Origin: SIG603 sp964369415
GTDB lineage: Bacteria > Bacillota > Clostridia > Oscillospirales > Acutalibacteraceae
NCBI GenBank assembly: GCA_964369415.1
Contig: CAYJFP010000010.1
Coordinates: 1 to 64,000, forward strand
Direction of reading: 5' to 3'
Length of the DNA: 64,000 nucleotides
Below are positions 43,401 to 50,650 of the stretch, in pieces. The notes below the pieces were generated by a model. That model ran no database searches, was not told where the DNA came from, and saw only the letters and a program-made list of their open reading frames with translations. The position numbers and the translations under genes were made by a program. Position 1 is the stretch's first letter; each line of letters opens with the position of its first letter.

Positions 43401-44509
43401 TCTGCATTAACAGCTATGATTTGCGTATTTACGCTTTGAAGCTCTCCTTCAAGTCTTGCTTTTTCTTCTTCCGTAATCGTAGTAGATGCAAGCTCAGACT
43501 CTAATCTTAATTTTTGATTATTAAGCTCATCAAGTCTAGTTTTAACGACATTTAAGTTGTCAATTTCAGCTTGTATAGTCTGAACGCTGTTTAAGTATTC
43601 ATCTAAAGATGCCTTTGCATCTACCATGATTTTTTCCGTTTGCTCTAGTGCTGAGAGTGTTTGTTCTGCTAGCAAAATAGCTGTATTCAGCTCTGTTATT
43701 CCGGATTCTATCTCAATTTTTTGATTCACAAGCTCTGCACTTGCCTGTGCCGTCTGATTTAAAAGCTCGTCTTGGCTTCCCTCAATTTGTGATTTAGCGG
43801 ACTCAAGGCTGTCTAATTGTCCTTCGATTTCGTCTATGCCTTCGCTTAGTTCTTCCTGTCCTTCTTTTAATTCTTCTTCAGCTTCGTTAAAAGTTTCGTC
43901 TAATGATTCTTTTATTCTACTATTTAAATCGTCAATTTTTTCCTGTGAAATTATTACATTTACTTCTTCTGTCACATTTCCGCTTAAATCAACGCTTGCT
44001 ACTCCTGTTATTCCCTCAAGCTCGCTCATCAGCTCATTTTCGGCAAATTCGCTTATCTCTACATTGTTTTTCCCTTCATAACTCATGGAAGATATGATAA
44101 CTGGAAGTAAATCTGGATTTAGCTTCATTATATAAGGAGTGCTTACCGTATCGTCCCAAGCGCCTTCTACACCGTTAATTTTTTCACGGATTTCTGGAAC
44201 AACTGCATCCATATTCGCATTTTCGTTAAATTCAAGCATTATCATGGAAACGCTCTCTGAACTAGTCGAATCTATATTAGTTATATTTTCAAGTGAAGCC
44301 ATCTGCTCTTCAAGCGGCTTACTTATAACCTCTTCGATTTCTTCTGGCGTAGCACCCGGACTAGATGTAATTACCACTGCATAAGGTAAGTTTATACCCG
44401 GAAGTAAATCAGGTGTCATTCCTGAAAAAGAAACAAACCCTAATATTATTACCATCAAAACCGAGACAAACACTGTCAGTGGTTTTTGCACGCTAAATTT
44501 TGCAAACAT
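40466..44509 (-). CDS. RND-family exporter with large coiled-coil insertion
   Basis: A 1347-aa proton-driven exporter of the AcrB/SwrC superfamily; common Gram-positive homologues are about 1030-1070 aa. Seen: first helix (10-30), porter loop 1 beginning PGATPEEIEEVISKP, TM4 with proton-relay D723 (VGMLVDNSVVVIEN), second half from about 860 (GGFIFMPSMSGTQI), and a final six-helix bundle. The excess length is one insert at residues about 200-520, nearly all heptad coiled coil with Leu, Glu, Ala and Gln, placed in the first extracytoplasmic loop. No separate adaptor protein gene is adjacent. AAAGGAG precedes the ATG; a 38-bp palindrome covers its -10. Confidence 0.92.
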   Translation of the reverse strand: MFAKFSVQKPLTVFVSVLMVIILGFVSFSGMTPDLLPGINLPYAVVITSSPGATPEEIEEVISKPLEEQMASLENITNIDSTSSESVSMIMLEFNENANMDAVVPEIREKINGVEGAWDDTVSTPYIMKLNPDLLPVIISSMSYEGKNNVEISEFAENELMSELEGITGVASVDLSGNVTEEVNVIISQEKIDDLNSRIKESLDETFNEAEEELKEGQEELSEGIDEIEGQLDSLESAKSQIEGSQDELLNQTAQASAELVNQKIEIESGITELNTAILLAEQTLSALEQTEKIMVDAKASLDEYLNSVQTIQAEIDNLNVVKTRLDELNNQKLRLESELASTTITEEEKARLEGELQSVNTQIIAVNAELTAKGIDPLNIDAKITELESQKSTVQTSIAALNTTLAALEIDINSLDILIEETRAQKIEVEASLVTMRSTITQLETGSVGLSEAMAELNKAQSQGILGISEGLSEILTGQVALESAKAQMDSAQTELDSAEEQLEVQKEDAYEQANLEITMQMVSQLLMAQNFSMPAGFIEEDGVDYLIRVGEEAKSIEEFQNIVIMDLGEDSVGTIYLSDVAEVFLSDNSLNLYSKIDNEDSLTLSFSKQPSYATKTVADNVNAKLSEIENEYPGVSFTNLSDQGIYIDLIVDNVLINIVLGGVLAVGILILFLKDLRPTFVIACSIPISLMFAIVLMYFSGVGLNIISLSGLAVGVGMLVDNSVVVIENIYRMRSEGMNPLKAAVRGTVEVTGAIIASTLTTICVFLPIVFVQGITRQLFTDMALTVGYSLLASLIVAITLVPALASNVLKKEKQRKQGFMDKMASVYGKLAQLSLKHKWVVLSASIILLAGSAFVAVAGGFIFMPSMSGTQITGSVNLPDGATFEEKVEMAEQVYERIHDIPEIETLGVIVQAESSGSTSILSMRGGSSDISLYVVLSENAGRKDAEISKDIIDRCADLDASVSAEGSMDMSSMLSAGGSGVSVKIFGQELDNLIEEADLISEELLKVEGVDSVSTGLEDSNPEIRIVVDDEKAMEKGLTVAQVFQSIAGQVSTEMSSGSLSLEGSQKDIVIYSDEESHVSVDDIKNLSIDYSTMTGESGTVKVSEIADIVETKSFDSISRENQRRTLSVSANIKEGYNITIMTDEIRSIINNYEALPGNVIEVGGESDTIMESIEQLIYMILLGVVIIYFIMVAQFQSFKLPFIVMFTIPLAFTGGFLGLLITGHEVSVISMVGFVMLAGIIVNNGIVLIDYINHLRLEGMEKYEAIITAGKTRLRPILMTALTTVLGLVFMAVGTGIGSEMMQPIAIVCIGGLLYATLMTLFVVPAMYDILSKKKMEKRIVD

Positions 44510-44526
44510 ATATAGACTCCTTTAAC

Positions 44527-44564
44527 ATTGTATCTAAAATATTATAAATGATTTTAGACACAAT
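44527..44564. promoter_or_regulatory. Palindromic operator over the RND-pyrE promoter
   Basis: Arms 44527-44540 (ATTGTATCTAAAAT) and 44551-44564 match at 13 of 14 positions, with a 10-nt centre that contains the - strand TATAAT (44541-44546). The -35 is weak. The layout fits a TetR- or MarR-type repressor site; no such regulator is in the window. Confidence 0.65.
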
Positions 44565-44591
44565 TTAATTAACAGTTTGTAAACAGTAAGC

Positions 44592-44624
44592 AATAAAAAA
44601 GCAATCTGACACATGTGCCAGATT
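44592..44624 (-). terminator. Terminator of the 44676 gene
   Basis: CAATCTG/CAGATTG arms (44601-44607, 44618-44624) with a CACATGTG centre, then TTTTTT on the - strand. Confidence 0.8.
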
Positions 44625-44675
44625 GTCTCTTTACTCAGTCATACACTAAACAAGTATTTCTTAATTAATATTCGC

Positions 44676-45194
44676 TTATTCTATCTGTCCGTTCTCTGTA
44701 TACTTATCCCTTTTTTGAGCATACGCATATGCATTAGTATAATCAAACTGTAATGATGATATAGTCATTACATCAATTTTTGCTTGAATGTCAGACATTT
44801 TAGCAGAATCGTTCGTTATTGAATTATCACGAGAACTTAACGCAAGAATGGCAAAGGGGTCATTTTCTCCCTCTTCGTTCCAAAGGGCACACTGACCATT
44901 CTTTCGGTTTTCGCAGTCCATACACGCTTCAATACCCGACTTTTTTTCGCTTTCCAATATCGCCTTCATGTCTTTTTCGCTGTCACACGCACATTTCAGC
45001 TCGCCTTGATCGCAGTCACAAGTTGTTTTGGATTTTTCCTCACCGGCGCTTTCTTTTGCCAAAACAGTCTTATCGGCAATTATCTCCTCAAACAAAGACG
45101 AAAAGGATAAATCAGATACTTCATTATTGGTTAATACCTTAGTAAGCACGCCCTCTTTAAGAATAGGATAACTGCCAAGTTCTGAAATTTGCAT
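44676..45194 (-). CDS. Hypothetical protein with cysteine cluster, 172 aa
   Basis: Unrecognised. ATG at 45194 is preceded by AAAGGAAG. The middle (residues about 60-110) holds CDCDQGELKCACD and CMDCENRKNGQC, nine cysteines that could bind zinc or an Fe-S cluster. The rest is polar and probably disordered; the C-terminal DYTNAYAYAQKRD resembles a helix. No signal peptide. Own promoter (45251-45279) and terminator, so a single-gene unit downstream of glyQS. Confidence 0.6.
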   Translation of the reverse strand: MQISELGSYPILKEGVLTKVLTNNEVSDLSFSSLFEEIIADKTVLAKESAGEEKSKTTCDCDQGELKCACDSEKDMKAILESEKKSGIEACMDCENRKNGQCALWNEEGENDPFAILALSSRDNSITNDSAKMSDIQAKIDVMTISSLQFDYTNAYAYAQKRDKYTENGQIE

Positions 45195-45250
45195 AACACA
45201 TCTTCCTTTCATATGTACTAAGCTCTATGATGTAGACACTCTTTAAGACT

Positions 45251-45279
45251 ATTATATCTTAACAAAAACGTGAATGCAA
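45251..45279 (-). promoter_or_regulatory. Promoter of the 44676-45194 gene
   Basis: On the - strand TTGCAT (45274-45279), 17-bp spacer, TATAAT (45251-45256). Confidence 0.8.
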
Positions 45280-45280
45280 G

Positions 45281-45312
45281 TAAAAAGACGGATAGTATGG
45301 CACTATCCGTCT
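45281..45312 (-). terminator. glyQS terminator
   Basis: AGACGGATAGT / ACTATCCGTCT (45286-45296, 45302-45312), 5-nt loop, TTTTTA after it on the - strand. Confidence 0.9.
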
Positions 45313-45322
45313 AAATTTAATT

Positions 45323-46720
45323 TTAAAAGTCTACTTTTTCCTCTAGATATTTGCAAAGTTCACTTATTGGAATTCTAACTTGCTCCATTGAGTCTCTTTC
45401 TCTTACAGTTACACAGTCATCGGCTTCTGTTTTATCATCGCCAACTGTTGTAAAGTCAACTGTAATGCAGAAAGGTGTGCCTATTTCGTCTTGTCTTCTA
45501 TATCTTTTACCTATAGAACCCGCATCGTCAAAGTCTACCATGAACTTTTTAGAAAGCATTTGATACACTTCTTGTGCTTTTGGAGAAAGCTTTTTAGAAA
45601 GTGGGAATATAGCCGCTTTAAAAGGAGCTAAGAACGGATGCAAGTGTAAAACTGTTCTCACATCACCTTCTGTTACTTCTTCCTCATCATAGGCATCGCA
45701 TAAAAAAGCAAGTGCAACACGGTCTGCACCGAGTGATGGTTCTACGACATAAGGAACATATCTTTTATTCTCTTCTTGGTCAAAATAGCTAAGGTCTTTT
45801 CCTGAGTGCTCTATATGACGGCCTAAGTCATAGTCGGTTCTGTCTGCAATACCCCATAGCTCACCCCAACCAAACGGGAACATGTACTCAATATCGGTTG
45901 TCGCCTTTGAATAGAACGCTAATTCTTCAGGATTATGGTCTCTCATTCTCATGTTTTCTTCCTGCATATTTAAGCTTATTAGCCAATTTTTGCAGAATTC
46001 TTTCCAATAATAGAACCACTCTAAGTCTGTATCAGGCTTGCAGAAAAATTCAAGCTCCATTTGCTCAAACTCACGAGTTCTAAATGTAAAGTTACCAGGA
46101 GTTATTTCATTTCTGAACGCTTTACCAACTTGACAAACACCAAATGGAAGTTTTTTTCTAGTTGTTCTTTGGATATTTGGGAAGTTTACAAATATACCCT
46201 GTGCTGTTTCAGGTCTCATATAAAGCTGGTTCTTTGCGTCTTCCGTAACGCCTTGAAAAGTCTTAAACATCAAGTTAAACTGGCGAATATCGGTAAAATT
46301 ATGTTTGTCGCAGTTAGGACAGTTAATTCCGTTATCGTCAATATATTTCTTCATCTCTTCATTTGTCCAACCATCGGCTAATTCACCGCTATGGTCTTCA
46401 ATAAGCTTATCGGCACGGTGACGAGTCTTACACTCTTTACAGTCCATTAACGGGTCAGAAAAGCCTCCCACATGTCCTGTAGCTACCCATACTTCAGGAT
46501 TCATAAGTATCGCTGCATCAAGCCCTACATTATAAGGACACTCTTGAACAAATTTTTTAAGCCAAGCTTTTTTAACATTGTTCTTAAATTCTACACCCAA
46601 AGGACCGTAATCCCATGAATTTGAGAGTCCTCCGTAAATTTCAGATCCTGAAAAAATAAAACCTCTATTTTTACAAAGACCCACCACTTTTTCCATTGTT
46701 TTTTCTGTTGCTTTCATCAT
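45323..46720 (-). CDS. glyQS: Glycyl-tRNA synthetase (single-chain type)
   Basis: A 465-aa class II synthetase of the alpha2 type. Seen: motif region YGPLGVEFKNNVKKAW, zinc/Cys insertion CKECKTRH and CPNCDKHNF, motif 2 GVCQVGKAFRNEITP, RTREFEQMELEFF, and motif 3 with EPSLGADRVALAFL. The two adjacent ATG codons make the start uncertain by one residue. The leader is too short for a T-box riboswitch. Divergent from the ABC exporter. Confidence 0.96.
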   Translation of the reverse strand: MMKATEKTMEKVVGLCKNRGFIFSGSEIYGGLSNSWDYGPLGVEFKNNVKKAWLKKFVQECPYNVGLDAAILMNPEVWVATGHVGGFSDPLMDCKECKTRHRADKLIEDHSGELADGWTNEEMKKYIDDNGINCPNCDKHNFTDIRQFNLMFKTFQGVTEDAKNQLYMRPETAQGIFVNFPNIQRTTRKKLPFGVCQVGKAFRNEITPGNFTFRTREFEQMELEFFCKPDTDLEWFYYWKEFCKNWLISLNMQEENMRMRDHNPEELAFYSKATTDIEYMFPFGWGELWGIADRTDYDLGRHIEHSGKDLSYFDQEENKRYVPYVVEPSLGADRVALAFLCDAYDEEEVTEGDVRTVLHLHPFLAPFKAAIFPLSKKLSPKAQEVYQMLSKKFMVDFDDAGSIGKRYRRQDEIGTPFCITVDFTTVGDDKTEADDCVTVRERDSMEQVRIPISELCKYLEEKVDF

Positions 46721-46784
46721 TTTACATTCATCCTTTCAAACGTCACCGGCTGTGACATCAGATCTTATTTTGAACTTTCGGTAT

Positions 46785-46813
46785 ATTTTATCACGAATAA
46801 TTATTTTTGGCAA
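46785..46813 (-). promoter_or_regulatory. glyQS promoter
   Basis: On the - strand TTGCCA (46808-46813), 17-bp spacer, TAAAAT (46785-46790). A small GTCAC/GTGAC hairpin (46742-46756) lies in the leader. Confidence 0.65.
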
Positions 46814-46834
46814 GAAAAATAGTATTTTTACTTA

Positions 46835-46863
46835 TTGACTTTAAAAAAACTATGAGTTAAACT
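46835..46863 (+). promoter_or_regulatory. Promoter of the ABC exporter operon
   Basis: TTGACT (46835-46840), 17-bp spacer, TAAACT (46858-46863). Confidence 0.6.
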
Positions 46864-46897
46864 GAACTTAATAAATGAGGTTTAAGGGGGTAAACTC

Positions 46898-48691
46898 TTG
46901 AAAAATAAAAAAGTCAGCATTTTAAATTTTTATCCCATGACTAAAGGATACAGATTTAAATTTGTTTTAGCGCTACTATTAATCATATCAGCCGTGGTGC
47001 TTTCGTATTTGACACCGCAAGTAATAAGAATCACAGTCGACTCGGTCATAGGCACCGAGCCTTTTGCCCTACCCAAGTTTTTTACAGATTTTATTGAATC
47101 ACTTGGCGGTAGAAACTTTTTAATTCAAAACATCATCTTTTGTGCTTTAGCTAGTTTAATTTTGTCCATTCTTGCAGCTCTTTGCGATTTTGGTGCGAGA
47201 TTTAGCTTGGCAAAAGCCTGCGAGGGAAGCCTTGAAACCATCAGAAATAGACTTTTTGAGCATATCCAGCTACTTCCTTACAACTGGCACAACACCCATC
47301 AAACAGGTGATATAATTCAGCGCTGTACTATGGATGTCGATTTAATCAAAAATTTTGTTACAGATCCATTTCAAGGACTGATAAGAACTATTTTCCTTAT
47401 GATAGTCTCGTTTTCTTTCATGTTTTCAATGAATATTACGCTTTCACTTATTTCACTCGCATTTATACCTGTTACTCTCATATATTCTTTAGTTTTTTAT
47501 GTGATAGTCGCCAAAAAATTCAAGCATGCAGATGAATGCGAAGGAGAACTCAGCTCTGTTGCACAGGAAAACCTTACCGCAGTTCGTGTTGTAAGGGCAT
47601 TTGGGCGAGAAAAATTTGAAGTGGATAAATTTAATAAAAAGAACGAAGAATTTGCCACACTTTGGGTTAAACTTGGTACAGTTATGGGTTTCAACTGGGG
47701 TTTTGGCGATTTATTAAGCACGCTTCAAATCGTCACAATCTTGATTTCAGGCGTGTTCTTTGCAGTTGACGGTAGTATAACTGTCGGTGAATTTTTGCTT
47801 TTTGTATTTTATAACAACATGCTTGTTTGGCCTATTAGAAATCTTGGAAAAATTTTATCAGAACTCGGCAAAACCTCCATAAGTGCACAAAGGCTTTTTG
47901 ATATATTAGACCAAGAAACCGAACATCAAGGAGATGGAAACGAAACTCCTGATATGAGCGGTGACATTGAATTTAAAAATGTCAATTTTGGCTACAATCC
48001 TTATCTTAAAACAGTTAGTGGCATCAACTTTAAGATAGAAGGCGGCAAAACTTTAGGCATTTTAGGCTCTACTGGCAGTGGTAAATCTACACTCATGTAC
48101 CTTTTAGACCGACTTTACGAGCTTCCACCCGAAAATGGAAGCATCACTATAAACGGCGTGGATATTAGAAAAATCCCACTTACATATTTAAGAAAAAATA
48201 TCGGAATCGTTTTGCAAGAACCATTTTTGTTCTCTAAAAGTTTTAGAGAGAGCATTTCAGACGGCGCTGAAAGCTCTGACATTGAAACTGTACGAAAATA
48301 TGCTTCTATGGCATATATAGATAATACTATTGTCGGATTTAAAGAGGGCTATGATACACATATCGGCGAAAGAGGAGTTACCATTTCGGGTGGACAAAAA
48401 CAAAGAGTCGCAATAGCAAGAATGCTTATGCAGGATACTCCTATAAAAATATTTGATGACTCACTTTCTGCCGTTGATATGGAAACCGATACTAAAATAA
48501 GAAACGAACTTAACACAAATGTTAAAGGGACAACTATTATCATTACTCATAGAATCACCACTGCGAAAAATGCTGATTTAATCATCGTCATGGACAAAGG
48601 AAGCATTGTTCAAATGGGAACTCATGCTGATTTAAGCACTACTGATGGAATTTACAAAAGAATTTACGACAGTCAAAAATCTAAAGATTAA
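46898..48691 (+). CDS. ABC exporter half-transporter, degenerate-site subunit
   Basis: A 597-aa type IV exporter half. Seen: six membrane helices (residues about 20-320), Walker A G390-STGSGKS397, signature ISGGQ (S497-Q500), Walker B IFD520 followed by D521 instead of the catalytic glutamate, and a switch histidine in THRIT. The Asp substitution marks the degenerate nucleotide site of a heterodimer (TM287/288-, BmrCD- or LmrCD-like). Start is TTG behind AAGGGGG. Its partner begins 17 bp downstream. Confidence 0.92.
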   Translation: MKNKKVSILNFYPMTKGYRFKFVLALLLIISAVVLSYLTPQVIRITVDSVIGTEPFALPKFFTDFIESLGGRNFLIQNIIFCALASLILSILAALCDFGARFSLAKACEGSLETIRNRLFEHIQLLPYNWHNTHQTGDIIQRCTMDVDLIKNFVTDPFQGLIRTIFLMIVSFSFMFSMNITLSLISLAFIPVTLIYSLVFYVIVAKKFKHADECEGELSSVAQENLTAVRVVRAFGREKFEVDKFNKKNEEFATLWVKLGTVMGFNWGFGDLLSTLQIVTILISGVFFAVDGSITVGEFLLFVFYNNMLVWPIRNLGKILSELGKTSISAQRLFDILDQETEHQGDGNETPDMSGDIEFKNVNFGYNPYLKTVSGINFKIEGGKTLGILGSTGSGKSTLMYLLDRLYELPPENGSITINGVDIRKIPLTYLRKNIGIVLQEPFLFSKSFRESISDGAESSDIETVRKYASMAYIDNTIVGFKEGYDTHIGERGVTISGGQKQRVAIARMLMQDTPIKIFDDSLSAVDMETDTKIRNELNTNVKGTTIIITHRITTAKNADLIIVMDKGSIVQMGTHADLSTTDGIYKRIYDSQKSKD

Positions 48692-48708
48692 GGAGGGTAT
48701 GTTATTTT

Positions 48709-50523
48709 ATGGAAAAAAATAAAAGTTCTACTATCGCAACATGGAAGAAACTTCTTCCATTCATAAAGCCATATGTTAAACTGCTTATACTCTTGGCTTT
48801 TTTGATGATATTAGCAGCATGTATAGACGTTATCATACCTCTTTTAAACGGCATAGCGGTTTCAAGCTTTATCGAGCCTAAAACCACCGAGGGAATTTGG
48901 CAATTTTTTGCGGCATGTCTTTTGCTTATATCACTTCAAGTAGTTGGCACTATTTTTCTTGCAATGCTTGCTTTAAGGGTTGAAATGTATATTTCAAGAG
49001 ACCTTAAAAAGACTATTTTCAAACATTTGCAAACGCTAAGCTTTGACTACTACAATAGTACTCCTGTCGGAACCACTCTTGCAAGACTTATGAGCGATAC
49101 AAACAGAATTGGCGGTGTAGTAGCTTGGGGTATAGTCGATATCGTTTGGTGTTCAGCAAGTATTATCGGATATATAATCATGATGTGTATAATAAATATC
49201 CAGCTTGCACTTTTAATCATTTTAATTGTTCCTTTTATTTCTGTAATAACTTATGTTTTCCAGAAAAAGATTCTAAAAGCAAACCGAGACGTAAGACGTG
49301 TCAATGCTGAGCTTACCAGAAATTATAACGAGGGAATTTCAGGCGCTAAAACCTCAAAAACCATGGTTATCGAAGAAAAAAATTTGAACTCATTTAAAAA
49401 TGTAACAGGCGAAATGAAAAGAACTTCTGTGCGGGCAGTATTATTAAGCGCTGTTTACATTCCTATTGTGGCAGGGCTTACTTCGCTTTGTGTTGCAATG
49501 ATTTTAAATACCGGTGGTACAATGGTAATTGACGGCTTTTCAAATCTTACTCAGCTTACTATTTTCATTAACTACGCACTTGTAATTTCAGACCCTGTTC
49601 AGCAACTTGCACGAACTATCTCAAATTTCATTGCAACTCAAGTTAACATCGAGCGTTGCAATTATATTTTAGAATTAAAGCCACTTGTAAGCGACACTCC
49701 TGCTGTAATCGAAAAATATGGTGACTGTTTTAATCCCAAAAAAGAAAATTGGGAAAGTATAGATGGGCATATAGAATTTAAAGATGTCACCTTTATGTAT
49801 CACGACGGGACAGAAAATGTGCTTGAAAACTTTAATTTAGATATTCCTTGTGGAACAACCGTTGCAATAGTTGGAGAAACTGGAGCTGGCAAATCGACTC
49901 TTGTCAATCTTGTTTGTAGATTTTTTGAGCCTACAGATGGAAAAATCTTAATTGACGGAAAAGATTATAAAGAAAGAAGCCTTTTATGGCTTCATAGCAA
50001 TATTGGATATGTTCTTCAGTCGCCCCACCTATTTTCTGGCTCTATTAAAGAAAATATAAGGTATGGTAAACTTGATGCGACTGATGAGGAAATTATTGCC
50101 GCTGCTAAAATCGTAAGTGCTCATGAGTCCATTTTATTAATGGAAAAAGGCTACGACACCGAAGTTGGTGAAGGCGGTGACAGGCTTTCTACAGGGCAAA
50201 AACAGCTTATCTCATTTGCAAGGGCAATTATTTCAAATCCTAGAATATTCGTCCTAGACGAGGCTACCTCGTCCATAGACACCGAAACCGAGGAGAATAT
50301 CCAAAACGCAATCGGTACACTTTTAGGAAACAGAACTTCTTTTCTTATCGCACATAGGCTTTCTACCATTAGAAAGGCCAATATAATTCTTGTGGTTAGA
50401 AACGGAAAAATCATGGAGCAAGGTACACACAAAGAACTTTTAAGCAAAAATGGGTATTATTCCGACCTTTACAACAAGCAATTTGAAGACGAAAATTCTA
50501 GTAAAGTTTTCTCTGAGACATAA
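48709..50523 (+). CDS. ABC exporter half-transporter, catalytic-site subunit
   Basis: A 604-aa partner subunit. Seen: six helices, Walker A GETGAGKST, Walker B VLDEATSSID with the catalytic glutamate, switch histidine in AHRLST, but signature LSTGQ instead of LSGGQ. The altered signature completes the degenerate site of the upstream subunit, while its own site uses that subunit's normal signature. Likely a multidrug or peptide/lipid exporter in the plasma membrane; substrate unknown. GGAGGG precedes the ATG. Confidence 0.92.
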   Translation: MEKNKSSTIATWKKLLPFIKPYVKLLILLAFLMILAACIDVIIPLLNGIAVSSFIEPKTTEGIWQFFAACLLLISLQVVGTIFLAMLALRVEMYISRDLKKTIFKHLQTLSFDYYNSTPVGTTLARLMSDTNRIGGVVAWGIVDIVWCSASIIGYIIMMCIINIQLALLIILIVPFISVITYVFQKKILKANRDVRRVNAELTRNYNEGISGAKTSKTMVIEEKNLNSFKNVTGEMKRTSVRAVLLSAVYIPIVAGLTSLCVAMILNTGGTMVIDGFSNLTQLTIFINYALVISDPVQQLARTISNFIATQVNIERCNYILELKPLVSDTPAVIEKYGDCFNPKKENWESIDGHIEFKDVTFMYHDGTENVLENFNLDIPCGTTVAIVGETGAGKSTLVNLVCRFFEPTDGKILIDGKDYKERSLLWLHSNIGYVLQSPHLFSGSIKENIRYGKLDATDEEIIAAAKIVSAHESILLMEKGYDTEVGEGGDRLSTGQKQLISFARAIISNPRIFVLDEATSSIDTETEENIQNAIGTLLGNRTSFLIAHRLSTIRKANIILVVRNGKIMEQGTHKELLSKNGYYSDLYNKQFEDENSSKVFSET

Positions 50524-50558
50524 AATTAAATTAGCCTTACATTGCCTATTATGATCAA

Positions 50559-50585
50559 ACCACCAGCCAAGCTGGTGGTTTTTTC
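50559..50585 (+). terminator. ABC exporter operon terminator
   Basis: ACCACCAGC / GCTGGTGGT (50559-50567, 50571-50579), 3-nt loop, then six T. Confidence 0.92.
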
Positions 50586-50603
50586 TTGCATGTTCGCTGA
50601 CAA

Positions 50604-50631
50604 CAAAAAAAGAGTGCTGTTTTCACAGCAC
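50604..50631 (-). terminator. PEP carboxykinase terminator
   Basis: GTGCTG/CAGCAC arms (50614-50619, 50626-50631) followed by a run of seven T on the - strand. Confidence 0.85.
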
Positions 50632-50650
50632 CCTTATATTTAGCTTAAAA

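Noticed and set aside
46721..46784. T-box leader for glyQS
   Set aside because: The leader is only about 60 nt, too short, and has no T-box core; only a small hairpin is present.
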